A stretch of 17,226 nt of DNA from JAEZKC01 sp046538945 (GTDB lineage Bacteria > Fibrobacterota > Chitinivibrionia > Chitinivibrionales > Chitinispirillaceae), in the NCBI GenBank assembly GCA_046538945.1, contig JBKHHW010000060.1, positions 1 through 17,226 of the forward strand, in the 5' to 3' direction. How positions within the stretch are numbered: position 1 is the stretch's first letter; each line of letters starts with the position of its first letter. The translations under genes and the position numbers were made by a program. This document shows, in pieces, positions 1 to 7,543 of the stretch. The notes under the pieces are model-generated. The model saw only the letters and a list, made by a program, of their open reading frames with translations, was not told where the DNA came from and ran no database searches.

Positions 1-345
1 CAGAAAAACGCAAACGACTCTATAGGTGCAATAGGCCAGATCAGCACAATTATGGAACAACTTGACAGTTTTTCACAGACGGTCGCAAGTGCGGTAGAGG
101 AACAGAGCGTAACCACTAACGAAATTGCCAAAAACATCGCAGAAGCTGGTCATACGGCGACTGATATTGCTCAAAATGTGCAACACACTGCCGACAACCT
201 CTCCAGAATCTCGCAGAATATTCAAGAAATAAGCTCCGGCACCTCCGAAATCGCCGGTGGTGTCGGCCAGGTAAGTACAAGTGCCACATCCCTGTCCGAA
301 CTTGCCGGCAGACTCAGGGAAATCGTAAGCCAGTTCAAAATATGA
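1..345 (+). CDS. Methyl-accepting chemotaxis protein, C-terminal fragment
   Basis: The reading frame is open from the first base, so the start lies outside the window and only the last 114 codons are present. The sequence is the long Ala/Ser/Thr/Gln-rich coiled coil of a chemoreceptor cytoplasmic domain, with the familiar stretches AVEEQSVTTNEIAKNI, ISSGTSEIAGGV and a closing LRE-VSQFKI. This is the C-terminal descending helix after the hairpin tip; the tip that contacts CheA and CheW is upstream and not seen. The protein ends in QFKI and has no NWETF-type pentapeptide for tethering CheR or CheB. In the family, such proteins relay ligand signals to the CheA kinase. The ligand-binding part cannot be judged here. 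The identification as a receptor C-terminus is firm. Confidence 0.93.
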   Translation, partial: QKNANDSIGAIGQISTIMEQLDSFSQTVASAVEEQSVTTNEIAKNIAEAGHTATDIAQNVQHTADNLSRISQNIQEISSGTSEIAGGVGQVSTSATSLSELAGRLREIVSQFKI

Positions 346-492
346 GAAATGAATTCAATCAGCCAAAGCGACAAACACTCATACATTCATTCATGAATCA
401 GCTCCCTTCTGCACATCAGGCATTTTATCCTTTCAACATGGTCGATGTCGTAACCTCCGGAATCATTCTGTTTTTCATGCCCCTGAGCACAC

Positions 493-1161
493 CTAAGCGG
501 CCAACATGTTTTTCACTTGTAAGGATCTCAGACAGCAAACCCCCAAATTATCCATCTTTACAGCGCCGCCAGTCAGTACCATTTTCACCGCCTCCTCTAC
601 AGAGACATTGAGAGGACGAATCTTTTTCGAGGGTACAATCACCGTGAAACCACTTGTGGGATTAGGTGAAGTGGGAATGAAAACGGTGCAGAAAGAATTC
701 TCATCATTACAACCTTCAACCAATTCCCCGGTATTGAATGCCACTGCCCACACCCCCGGGGTTGGATATTCAACCAACACAGGCCTGCTGAAAACATTAC
801 CCTTTCTGATCGCAAAAAGATTCACTACCTGGCGGGTCGCACTGTAGATTGAATTCAGAACCGGTATGGAGGAGAAAAATCTGTCGATTCTGGAAAGAAT
901 TGATTTTCCAAGCAGAGTTTTGACTAAAAATCCGAAGCCGGCAACCAGAACTACAAACTGCACAGCAATGAAAAGTTCCAAAAGAAAAACAGTGACCCAT
1001 GATGATCGGAAAACCTGAGGTATGAAAAAAAGTACATCATCAAAAACGGAATGTACGAATTTGAACAGAACACTCACCACATACCAGGAAACCATCAGAG
1101 GAAGAAGGGCCAGCAGTCCCTGAAGGAAATAGGTGAAAAACCTCTTGTACAGACTGAACAT
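493..1161 (-). CDS. DUF502 family membrane protein
   Basis: This 222-residue protein belongs to the DUF502 (COG2928) family of small membrane proteins of unknown function. Two hydrophobic segments are visible, about residues 10-33 (QGLLALLPLMVSWYVV) and 57-83 (ELFIAVQFVVLVAGFGF). Family signatures follow: PVLNSIYSATRQV after the second membrane segment and VFIPTSPNPTSGFTVIVP near residue 165. The length is usual for the family. The ATG has a CGGAG ribosome site eight bases upstream. The C-terminal part should be a soluble beta-rich domain. The gene stands alone, about 150 bases downstream of, and convergent with, the chemoreceptor gene. The family assignment is good; no biochemical role can be given. 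Confidence 0.88.
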   Translation of the reverse strand: MFSLYKRFFTYFLQGLLALLPLMVSWYVVSVLFKFVHSVFDDVLFFIPQVFRSSWVTVFLLELFIAVQFVVLVAGFGFLVKTLLGKSILSRIDRFFSSIPVLNSIYSATRQVVNLFAIRKGNVFSRPVLVEYPTPGVWAVAFNTGELVEGCNDENSFCTVFIPTSPNPTSGFTVIVPSKKIRPLNVSVEEAVKMVLTGGAVKMDNLGVCCLRSLQVKNMLAA

Positions 1162-1184
1162 TAAACAAACTCCGTGAGAAAAAG

Positions 1185-1466
1185 TTAGAACAGCGGAAAA
1201 GCTATTAGTGAACGAATCAATTCTGAAGGAAATCCCTTGCGGGTATGTTCCTTAGGAGGGGAAACATCCTGACGTTCCCTCTCATCCAGCGCTTTGAGCG
1301 AAGTGGTTGGAAAAAGCTTTCCCGCATCTGATTTCTGAACTCGCGTCCCCGGAGCAGAGAAAACTGCAACAGCACAGATAACTCCCAACAAAGCTCCGTC
1401 AGCCCTGAACATCCTGTCGATTATACCTTTACAAAGAAGCGTAACCAGCCCCCTTTCACTATGCAT
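1185..1466 (-). CDS. Possible small exported protein, unrecognised
   Basis: This is an open frame of 93 codons in the 411-base gap between the DUF502 gene and the first response regulator, ending 23 bases before the DUF502 start. I recognise no family. A start at the internal ATG at 1412 would give a 75-residue protein opening with MFRADGALLGVICAVAVFSA, which looks like a short signal peptide or membrane anchor, followed by a polar, charged tail. No convincing ribosome site precedes either ATG; a CAGG lies directly against the 1412 ATG, which is too close. Its same-strand position just ahead of the DUF502 gene would allow co-transcription. It may equally be a chance frame. The rest of the gap (1467-1572) shows nothing I can name. 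Confidence 0.3.
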   Translation of the reverse strand: MHSERGLVTLLCKGIIDRMFRADGALLGVICAVAVFSAPGTRVQKSDAGKLFPTTSLKALDERERQDVSPPKEHTRKGFPSELIRSLIAFPLF

Positions 1467-1572
1467 GAAAACTGTTCTGTCTACGGGAGTGAAATTTTAA
1501 TTATTGCGAGCGGTTTCAAAAAAAGAGAATAAAAATTCTGTAACTGAGGAGATTCGGGTCGGCAATTCGCTA

Positions 1573-1956
1573 TTATGTCGCAGTCTCGATATAGAGTCCC
1601 CGGTCCGCAAGAAGATTGCGGATCATTTTGGGAGAAACCGGTTTCTCCAAACAAAAGGAAGCACCGGAATCATAAACTACTCTATTGATACTCTCATCGG
1701 TGTAGGCGCTAACTACTATAACCAGTGCCGCAGGATTGCTCTGCCGGACCAGACGGACCAGATCAAGTCCATTCAGTGAGGCCATACCTTTCAAACGCAG
1801 ATCAACAATGGCAGCCTGATAACGGTTGTTCCCAATCAGACATTCAGCCTTTTCCGAAGAATCCGCAGTGTCGACCAGAACGTCGGGACCTCCCAGAAGC
1901 TTTCTGAAGGCCAGCAGTATGGATTCCTCGTCGTCGGCCAACAATATTCTTTTCAT
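1573..1956 (-). CDS. Single-domain response regulator (receiver only)
   Basis: This is a CheY-like receiver domain of about 127 residues with no output domain. From the ATG at 1956 the order is MKRILLADDEE (acidic pocket D8/D9), the phosphoacceptor Asp about residue 52 in AIVDLRLKG, a Ser switch residue in VVSAYTDES, and the invariant Lys in LEKPVS. The frame stays open upstream to a GTG at 1986 with another ATG at 1971, but those add ten residues unlike a receiver start, and no site has a strong ribosome sequence. In the family, such proteins take phosphate from a histidine kinase and act by binding a partner or as phosphate relays. It is a close paralogue of the divergently transcribed regulator at 2197. 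No kinase gene is in view, so its partner is unknown. Confidence 0.9.
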   Translation of the reverse strand: MKRILLADDEESILLAFRKLLGGPDVLVDTADSSEKAECLIGNNRYQAAIVDLRLKGMASLNGLDLVRLVRQSNPAALVIVVSAYTDESINRVVYDSGASFCLEKPVSPKMIRNLLADRGLYIETAT

Positions 1957-2196
1957 ACAGGAACCCCGCATCAAAAGTCGTGCCACTCAATTCAAATATT
2001 TATTTGTCATAGGGAATGGAAAAAATCATTTTATAGTCACACCACATCACTCACATCCCACCTCTCAATTTCCAGATCGAATTAACAATCATTCGGGCCC
2101 TTAGGCGTAATTGTTATGGATGGGAAATTCGTAACGTTTTTCCCTATTTGGAACGTCACATTTTTAAGGTTTATTTTATTTTCCCCGAGGTCTTGT

Positions 2197-2571
2197 ATGA
2201 GTTTGAAAAGAATTCTGGTAGTAGATGATGAAGTGGCTATACTCCTCGCCTTCAAAAAGCTGCTCAAACGCCCTGAAGTTGACGTTGATACGAGCGAAAG
2301 CCTGGAGGATGCCCAGGAACTCATCACCCAGAACACATACGATGCCGTTATAGTTGATCTGAGACTTTCAGGCACATTGGGCCAGGAGGGGTTTGAAATA
2401 ATCCGAACCACAAAAGAACATAACCCCAAAGCAAAAGTCGCCCTGATAACCGCTTACGGAAGTCATGGCATAGAAGAACATGCCCGTTCTCTGGGAGCCG
2501 ACTTCTACTTTGAAAAACCGGTTTCCGTACGCAATCTTTCCATGGTACTGGAAAGCCTGGGAGTCAAATAG
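2197..2571 (+). CDS. Single-domain response regulator (receiver only)
   Basis: This 124-residue receiver domain has no output domain. The signature residues are all present: D10/D11 in RILVVDDE, the phosphoacceptor D54 in VIVDLRLSG, the Thr switch in ALITAYGS, and the Lys in YFEKPVS. The ATG at 2197 is preceded at a good distance by CGAGG; an upstream in-frame ATG at 2116 would add 27 residues unlike a receiver and is rejected. It shares a pattern with its divergent neighbour: KRIL..DDE..ILLAF.KLL..P.V.VDT, then IVDLRL.G and EKPVS. The two look like duplicates. Its stop overlaps the end of the convergent aldolase-type gene by eight bases. Partner kinase and target are not visible. Confidence 0.92.
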   Translation: MSLKRILVVDDEVAILLAFKKLLKRPEVDVDTSESLEDAQELITQNTYDAVIVDLRLSGTLGQEGFEIIRTTKEHNPKAKVALITAYGSHGIEEHARSLGADFYFEKPVSVRNLSMVLESLGVK

Positions 2572-3613
2572 CTGCCCCGATTTCAGCAATGTCGCTTACA
2601 ATCTGTTGAATATGCTGATCCTGCGTGCACCAGGAGCACATCAGCCTGCTGTAACCCGTTCCAATGAAATCATGATATTCCCATCCCAGCTTTCTCAGTC
2701 CTGCAGAAACTTCAGACGGCATGTCCAGAAAAACCGCATTTGCCTGGCAGGGATACTTCATCTTCAAAAAATCAAATTCCTTGAGCGCCGAATACAGTTT
2801 TGCGGCCTGATTATTTGCATGCCGGGCGTTTCTCAACCAGGCCCCGCTTTTTAAGAGCTTCACCCAGGGAGCGGAAATGAACCTCATTTTGGAAGAAAGC
2901 TGACCTGCCTGTTTGCACCTGTACTCGAAATCTACCGCAGGTTCCTTATTGAAAAAAACCACGGCTTCACCACAGGCCAAACCATTCTTTATTCCCCCGA
3001 AACACAACACATCCACTCCCGACTTCCAGGTAACCTCAGCGGGAGAGACATCCAGAAATGCAAGAGCATTGGCCAGACGGGCACCATCCATATGTACCAG
3101 AAGACCTGATCGGTGCGCCAGTTCACACAGCTCACGTATTTGGGAAACCGGGTAGACCGTTCCAGCTTCGGTGGACTGGGTGATGCTCAGAGCACGCGGG
3201 CGGGGATAATGGATATCTGTGCGTCTGGTGATTTTACGGCGTACCGCTTCCGGATCAGCTCGCCCCATTTCGCCGGGGACAGTCAGCAGTTTTGTTCCGT
3301 GAGAGTAAAATTCGGGGCCGCCGCATTCATCTGTTTCTATATGCGCCAGTTCATGACATATTACGCTGTGAAACGAACTGCACAGGGAAGCCAGTGCCAG
3401 TGAATTGGCCGAAGTGCCGTTAAACACAAAAAACACCTCGCAGTCAGTCTGAAAGAATTCTCTGATTGCATCCGCGGCCAGAGCTGTCCATTTGTCATCC
3501 CCGTAGGAGGGGACCCAGTCATGGTTGGCCTCAACCATTGCCTCCAGAGCTTCCGGACAGATCCCGGCAGTGTTATCACTGGCGAACTGACATCCCCGTC
3601 TGATTTTTTCCAC
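2564..3613 (-). CDS. ltaE: Low-specificity threonine aldolase-type PLP enzyme
   Basis: This 349-residue protein belongs to the beta-eliminating lyase / threonine aldolase family (COG2008), PLP enzymes that split threonine or allo-threonine into glycine and acetaldehyde in the cytoplasm. Visible landmarks are FASDNTAGICPE at the N-terminus, NGTSANSLAL (phosphate-binding loop, about 65-74), AHIETDECGG with the His that stacks on the cofactor, HMDGARLANA (D176 and R179), and FGGIKNGL with the Schiff-base lysine at about 209. Length is normal. The likely start is a GTG at 3613 behind GGGAGG; an ATG two bases further upstream is in the wrong frame. It is transcribed divergently from sodC and ends against the response regulator gene. 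The family is firm, but stereospecificity and true substrate cannot be read from sequence. Confidence 0.87.
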   Translation of the reverse strand: MEKIRRGCQFASDNTAGICPEALEAMVEANHDWVPSYGDDKWTALAADAIREFFQTDCEVFFVFNGTSANSLALASLCSSFHSVICHELAHIETDECGGPEFYSHGTKLLTVPGEMGRADPEAVRRKITRRTDIHYPRPRALSITQSTEAGTVYPVSQIRELCELAHRSGLLVHMDGARLANALAFLDVSPAEVTWKSGVDVLCFGGIKNGLACGEAVVFFNKEPAVDFEYRCKQAGQLSSKMRFISAPWVKLLKSGAWLRNARHANNQAAKLYSALKEFDFLKMKYPCQANAVFLDMPSEVSAGLRKLGWEYHDFIGTGYSRLMCSWCTQDQHIQQIVSDIAEIGAAI

Positions 3614-3743
3614 ATAACCTCCCTTTATATCTAACCGAAAACGCTCCTGTTTTTTTCGGGCACTTCAGTTGCTCGCTACACAATACAGAACGCGTCGTTT
3701 TTTTCCACTAAACCACAAAATAGTATGCCGAACCGGAGAGTGT

Positions 3744-4301
3744 ATGAAAAGAGCTATCTGTGTCATTTTGGGAATCGTTTTCGCAATATCGCTAATTCTG
3801 GCCGGTGGAAAACGGCAGAACGGAACCACCGGAAATCTGAGGGCTATTGCTGAAATTTCCGGTTTCGGCGGAAGAACGATCAGCGGAACTGTAGGATTCT
3901 ACGAAAACGAGATGGAAGGGCTGCAAATAAGGGGAGATATAACCGGTCTTGAGCCCGACCGTACTTATGCTATTCATATTCATGAAGCCGGGAACTGCGA
4001 TACCCCTCAGGCTCCGGGGGGGCATTTCGACCCCGGTGAAAGCGGCACCCATGGTCCTCCCGGGCTCTCTCCGGGAGCAGCTCATGCGGGAGATCTGCCC
4101 AACATCACCGCTGGTTCAAACGGTGTAGCCCGAATCGACTATATCACCAACGCTCTGGGGGTGAGGGACTCGGATTTTTCGGTGATAGGCAAGGCAATCG
4201 TACTGCATGCAAAACCTGACGACTACACCACTCAACCTGCCGGGGCTGCCGGCGAGAGGATCGCCTGCGGAGTGATAAGCCGGGTTAATCAGAATGAGTG
4301 A
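3744..4301 (+). CDS. sodC: Cu/Zn superoxide dismutase, exported
   Basis: This 185-residue protein converts superoxide to peroxide and oxygen, normally in the periplasm. Residues 1-20 are a signal peptide (MKRAICVILGIVFAISLILA); there is no Cys after it, so it is not a typical lipoprotein. All metal ligands are present: copper H78, H80, the bridging H94 and H155 (VLHAKPDD), and zinc H103, H114 and D117 (HAGDLPN). The disulphide pair C85 and C175 and the guiding Arg (R172 in GERIACGVI) are also there, so the enzyme should be active. The ATG at 3744 follows GGAGAG; an upstream in-frame ATG at 3669 would spoil the signal peptide. The 3' end overlaps the convergent PAP2 gene by 17 bases. Confidence 0.96.
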   Translation: MKRAICVILGIVFAISLILAGGKRQNGTTGNLRAIAEISGFGGRTISGTVGFYENEMEGLQIRGDITGLEPDRTYAIHIHEAGNCDTPQAPGGHFDPGESGTHGPPGLSPGAAHAGDLPNITAGSNGVARIDYITNALGVRDSDFSVIGKAIVLHAKPDDYTTQPAGAAGERIACGVISRVNQNE

Positions 4302-4887
4302 CCGATTCAGAAGCCAGAGGGCGCTCCCTGCTGGTAACGAATTTCCGATAAGCCGCCCGGTACGTTAAGAAAACGCCCAGCCCGACCAGTGTTCCGAAAA
4401 CGGCCCCACTGGCGATATCCAGAGGATAATGCACACCCGTGTAGACCCTGGTATAAGCGATCAGTGATGCAAAAGAAAGAAAATAGATTTTCCGTTTAGG
4501 GTAGATTCCGCACAGCAAGGCTGCCTGGGCGAACATGTTCATGCTGTGGCTGGACGGGAACGAACGCGAAGGTTTCATACCCAGAAGAAACCTGCCCCCT
4601 TCCACAAACAGATCGGGATGACAGGGACGTGCCCTTCCGAAAAGCGGTTTGAGAATCTGCGAAGAGACAGGATCACTGATCGCTACCGTAACCAGAGAAA
4701 GGCCGATGACCACCAGAGCCTTTTTCTTCTCCACTTTATAAAAAAGCAGCAGACCTGCGATTCCTGGTATGATCCAGAATTCGGGATGAGTAATACGGAC
4801 CATCACGAAATCCAGGACCGGATGAATCAATTCCGTATTGAAAATGTAGAAAAGGATTACGTCTATCTGCGTAAAGAACTCGATCAT
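4285..4887 (-). CDS. PAP2-family membrane phosphatase
   Basis: This 200-residue membrane protein has the three phosphatase motifs of the PAP2 / acid-phosphatase superfamily: K80 to RP88 (KPLFGRARP), PSSH at 111-114, and R147, H153 and D157 (TRVYTGVHYPLD). Several hydrophobic helices surround them. Relatives dephosphorylate undecaprenyl pyrophosphate, phosphatidate or phosphatidylglycerophosphate on the outer face of the inner membrane. PSSH in place of the more common PSGH is an accepted variant. It is the last gene of a probable minus-strand operon, starting 14 bases after the DUF2520 gene. The substrate is open; undecaprenyl pyrophosphate is a reasonable guess but nothing in the sequence decides it. 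Confidence 0.92.
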   Translation of the reverse strand: MIEFFTQIDVILFYIFNTELIHPVLDFVMVRITHPEFWIIPGIAGLLLFYKVEKKKALVVIGLSLVTVAISDPVSSQILKPLFGRARPCHPDLFVEGGRFLLGMKPSRSFPSSHSMNMFAQAALLCGIYPKRKIYFLSFASLIAYTRVYTGVHYPLDIASGAVFGTLVGLGVFLTYRAAYRKFVTSRERPLASESVTHSD

Positions 4888-4901
4888 GAATACCCCGAAA
4901 T

Positions 4902-5792
4902 CTAGGACTGGTTCAGTCTGAACTGCCGGGCCAGCTTTTCAACTTGCTCAGATGAGAGGTTCTGCATTTCAGCGATTCTCAAAGCGGACTGACCAAGAAT
5001 CTTGTACAGCGAAGAAAAACTGCTGTCCAAACCCGCAAGAGCACTGATCTCATGTTTAACAGTTTCAATATCGCCTCTGGCCACCGGTCCGGTCAAGGAC
5101 GACACTGCTCCGGAAGAGAGAAAGTTTGCCACCGCCTGGGGAGCAAGGGCGCTGATCACTTTGTTTGCCTGATCTGGAGAAACATCGCTTAGAACAAGCA
5201 ACTTCTGAGCGGAGGCAAGAAGCGCCACAATATAATTGCTTAGAAAAACAGTAGCTGAATGGTATACAGGTTTAGTTTCCGCTTTGATTGTGAACACCTC
5301 TGCGCCTATTCTGCTGAACGCATCACCCAAAAGGGCCAAAGCCGCCTGCGTTCCCTCCATGGCACAAGGAGTTCCATCAAAGGACGAAACTGCTGCCTGA
5401 GGGTCAGCAAAACTTCTGACTGGATGAACTGACCCGGTCTCAAACCCGCATTTGGCAAGCGGCTTAAGGGCATCACTCGAACGGAAACCGCTGCAGTGAA
5501 ATACCACTGTTCCAGATTTTATGCACCCGCAGAGAGCCAACCTCTGAGCAACAGATTCGATATGATCATCCGGAACGGCGATCATGATTACATCACCCGA
5601 ACAGACCTCTTTTTCCAAAAGAGCGGCCCTGCCTTTTCCTATAAACGCGACAGCCTCCCTTGAACTCTCTGCTGTTCTGTTGACAACTGCTCCGATATGG
5701 AAAACTCTGTTCTGGTGGAAAAGTCTGCAAAGGGCTTTACCCGTTCTGCCACACCCAATGACCGACAGCTCCTTTCCAATTGTCTTATCCAT
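4902..5792 (-). CDS. Rossmann-fold DUF2520 protein, NAD(P)-dependent oxidoreductase-like
   Basis: This 296-residue protein matches the Rossmann-like plus DUF2520 architecture (COG5495). The N-terminus has a dinucleotide-binding loop, LSVIGCGRTGKAL (about 9-21), and a second strand ending in VVNRTAES, which may fit NADP better than NAD. IMIAVPDDHI, VFHCSGF and GSVHPVRSFADP follow, as in pyrroline-carboxylate-reductase- and 6-phosphogluconate-dehydrogenase-like enzymes; the helical C-terminal half is the DUF2520 domain. The ATG has GGAAGGA seven bases upstream. It starts 27 bases after epmB and ends 14 bases before the PAP2 gene, so the three are probably one transcript. The reaction is not established for the family, and its place beside epmB gives no clear hint. 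Confidence 0.85.
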   Translation of the reverse strand: MDKTIGKELSVIGCGRTGKALCRLFHQNRVFHIGAVVNRTAESSREAVAFIGKGRAALLEKEVCSGDVIMIAVPDDHIESVAQRLALCGCIKSGTVVFHCSGFRSSDALKPLAKCGFETGSVHPVRSFADPQAAVSSFDGTPCAMEGTQAALALLGDAFSRIGAEVFTIKAETKPVYHSATVFLSNYIVALLASAQKLLVLSDVSPDQANKVISALAPQAVANFLSSGAVSSLTGPVARGDIETVKHEISALAGLDSSFSSLYKILGQSALRIAEMQNLSSEQVEKLARQFRLNQS

Positions 5793-5819
5793 GTTTGATC
5801 CTTCCCGATTCCCAGCGGC

Positions 5820-6797
5820 TCAGAAAAGTGGCGTCTTGTTCGGTTCCCCCGCGACTTCCCTCACATAGCGGGGAACAGCATATCCTGGAAGCCGGGCGCG
5901 CAGCTGTTCCATGATTTCCAGGCCCCGTTGGGTGCTTACCTCAAAATGCGATGCACCCCTCACCCGGTCAAGCTGATGAAGGTAGTATGGAACTATACCC
6001 AGATCTATCAATTTGGCGAACAGTTCCCCGAGTACATCAACACTGTCATTGACATCTCTCAGCAGAACGCTTTGACTGAACAGCATTATACCCTTTTTGG
6101 ACAGCCGGTCTGTTATTATTCTGCTCTGCTGATCCAGTTCACGAGGATGATTTACGTGGAAAACAAAAACACAGTTCCGCCTCTTTCGCACCTGATCCAG
6201 AATATTCAAAAGAGCATCACTGAAACGTGAGGGCATGGTCACCAGAGCACGGGTATGAAACCGAACAGTTCCCACATGATCAACAAAACAGATCTTATCC
6301 AAAAATACATTCAGTTCTTCATCGGAAAGGCACAGAGGTTCTCCGCCACTCAGAACCACCTCGGTAATTTCCCGGTGATCTTCAATATAGCGCAATGCAT
6401 CAGAAAAACCCTCCTTTTCATCTGAAAGCGCATGAGGTGTAAACGATCTGCGGAAACAGAACCTGCAGTTACCTGCGCAACGTTTGGTGGACATCAGCAG
6501 CACTCTCGAAGAGTACTTGTGCAGAAGTCCCGGTGCAGAAATCGACTGAAGGTCCCCTACCGCGTCCTCTGCAAAGCCGGCCCGGTCCAACAATTCCTCC
6601 TCCCGGGGTATAACCTGGAGCAAAAGAGGATCAAACCAGTCACCTTTTGTAATCTTCTGAGCGAAGCCGAGCGACACAGCAAATGGAAACAAGGGGGTGA
6701 AAAGAACAGGATAGGGTGCCTTTGCAATATCCAGGTCCAGAAACTCAAGTAGTTCGTGAATATCAGACAAGTTCTTGCTTTCGCGGGTTCTGTGCAT
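5820..6797 (-). CDS. epmB: EF-P beta-lysylation protein EpmB (radical-SAM lysine 2,3-aminomutase)
   Basis: EpmB converts L-alpha-lysine to (R)-beta-lysine, the donor that EpmA attaches to EF-P. This 325-residue protein is the short form of the KamA family and lacks the long C-terminal extension of catabolic lysine 2,3-aminomutase. The 4Fe-4S/SAM motif is C107, C111 and C114 (KRCAGNCRFCFRR). VVLSGGEPL, QSVLLRDVND and VPYYLHQLDRVRGASHF follow, and the tail GEPNKTPLF closely resembles the E. coli EpmB tail. The start at 6797 has only a weak ribosome site, but no better one is in frame. It is divergent from efp across 166 bases and heads an operon with the DUF2520 and PAP2 genes. Location next to efp and epmA makes the EpmB assignment strong. 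Confidence 0.95.
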   Translation of the reverse strand: MHRTRESKNLSDIHELLEFLDLDIAKAPYPVLFTPLFPFAVSLGFAQKITKGDWFDPLLLQVIPREEELLDRAGFAEDAVGDLQSISAPGLLHKYSSRVLLMSTKRCAGNCRFCFRRSFTPHALSDEKEGFSDALRYIEDHREITEVVLSGGEPLCLSDEELNVFLDKICFVDHVGTVRFHTRALVTMPSRFSDALLNILDQVRKRRNCVFVFHVNHPRELDQQSRIITDRLSKKGIMLFSQSVLLRDVNDSVDVLGELFAKLIDLGIVPYYLHQLDRVRGASHFEVSTQRGLEIMEQLRARLPGYAVPRYVREVAGEPNKTPLF

Positions 6798-6963
6798 AGT
6801 TTTCTGCTCGGAAAATGAGTCTCCGGTCCCAAAAATACATCACTGTGATAGACGTAATTTAAGTTTTGATCATTTGCGGGTTGATTGTTGACCTGCAAAA
6901 AAATTATTTAATGTGCAACTTATTTTCTTCAATATTCAATCTCAGTTTGCAGAGGTACATTTT
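6798..6963. promoter_or_regulatory. Divergent epmB/efp intergenic region
   Basis: This 166-base AT-rich spacer must hold promoters for both epmB and efp. A dyad is visible at 6875-6897: TGCGGGT, nine bases, then ACCTGCA (six of seven arm positions pair). For efp, TTGATT at 6881 and TTATTT at 6904 are 17 bases apart, but both are poor matches to a housekeeping promoter. The assignment is tentative; no transcription start can be read from sequence. Confidence 0.35.
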
Positions 6964-7527
6964 ATGGGAACAGTTAGTACGAGCGAGTTCAGGAAAAAAT
7001 TGAAAGTCCTTATGGACGGCCAGCCCTATATGATTGTGGAGAACGATTTCGTAAAGCCCGGAAAGGGACAGGCGTTCAACAGAGTCAAGCTGAAGAATCT
7101 GATCACCGGGAGAGTGCTGGACCGCACTTTCAAGTCGGGTGAAACCATAGAGACTGCAGACGTGACCAACACCACCATGCAGTACCTGTATAATGATGGT
7201 GAACATTTCACTTTCATGGACACCAACAGTTTCGAGCAGTTTGAAATATCCAAAGAGCAGCTCGGCGATGATGTGAAGTACCTTATGGAGAATGTCGAAT
7301 GCGAGGTATCCTTATGGAACGGCAACGTCATCTCCATCACCCCCCCCACATTCATGGAATTCAATATCACCTATACAGAACCGGCAGTGAAGGGTGATAC
7401 CGCAACCAACGTTACAAAGAAAGCCACAATCGATACCGGATACGAAATCGATGTGCCTCTTTTTGTGAATACAGGCGACAAGGTTAAGATCGACACCCGT
7501 ACCGGCGACTATTTGGGACGAGTTTAA
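6964..7527 (+). CDS. efp: Elongation factor P
   Basis: EF-P binds between the P and E sites of the ribosome and rescues stalling at consecutive prolines. This 187-residue protein has the standard three-domain length. The domain I loop reads FVKPGKGQAF, with K34 at its tip, exactly the residue that EpmA beta-lysylates in E. coli; KNLITGRV, TFKSGE, YLYNDGE, VSLWNG, TPPTFMEF and the domain III end VDTRTGDYLGRV equivalent (KIDTRTGDYLGRV) follow. The ATG at 6964 has GAGG about eight bases upstream; an in-frame ATG at 6913 would add 17 unrelated residues. epmA begins 16 bases after the stop. With Lys at 34 and both modification genes adjacent, EF-P here is almost surely lysylated rather than rhamnosylated, since EarP-type factors carry Arg. 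Confidence 0.97.
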   Translation: MGTVSTSEFRKKLKVLMDGQPYMIVENDFVKPGKGQAFNRVKLKNLITGRVLDRTFKSGETIETADVTNTTMQYLYNDGEHFTFMDTNSFEQFEISKEQLGDDVKYLMENVECEVSLWNGNVISITPPTFMEFNITYTEPAVKGDTATNVTKKATIDTGYEIDVPLFVNTGDKVKIDTRTGDYLGRV

Positions 7528-7543
7528 TCACCTCTGGTTTATA

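Noticed and set aside
342..611. Plus-strand open frame after the chemoreceptor
   Set aside because: It runs over the end of the DUF502 gene on the other strand and its sequence is low in coding character; no ribosome site.
2080..2196. Longer N-terminus for the plus-strand response regulator from the ATG at 2116
   Set aside because: The extra 27 residues do not resemble a receiver start, and the ATG at 2197 has CGAGG at good spacing.
3669..3743. Upstream ATG for sodC
   Set aside because: It would bury the signal peptide behind 25 charged residues; the ATG at 3744 has GGAGAG just before it.
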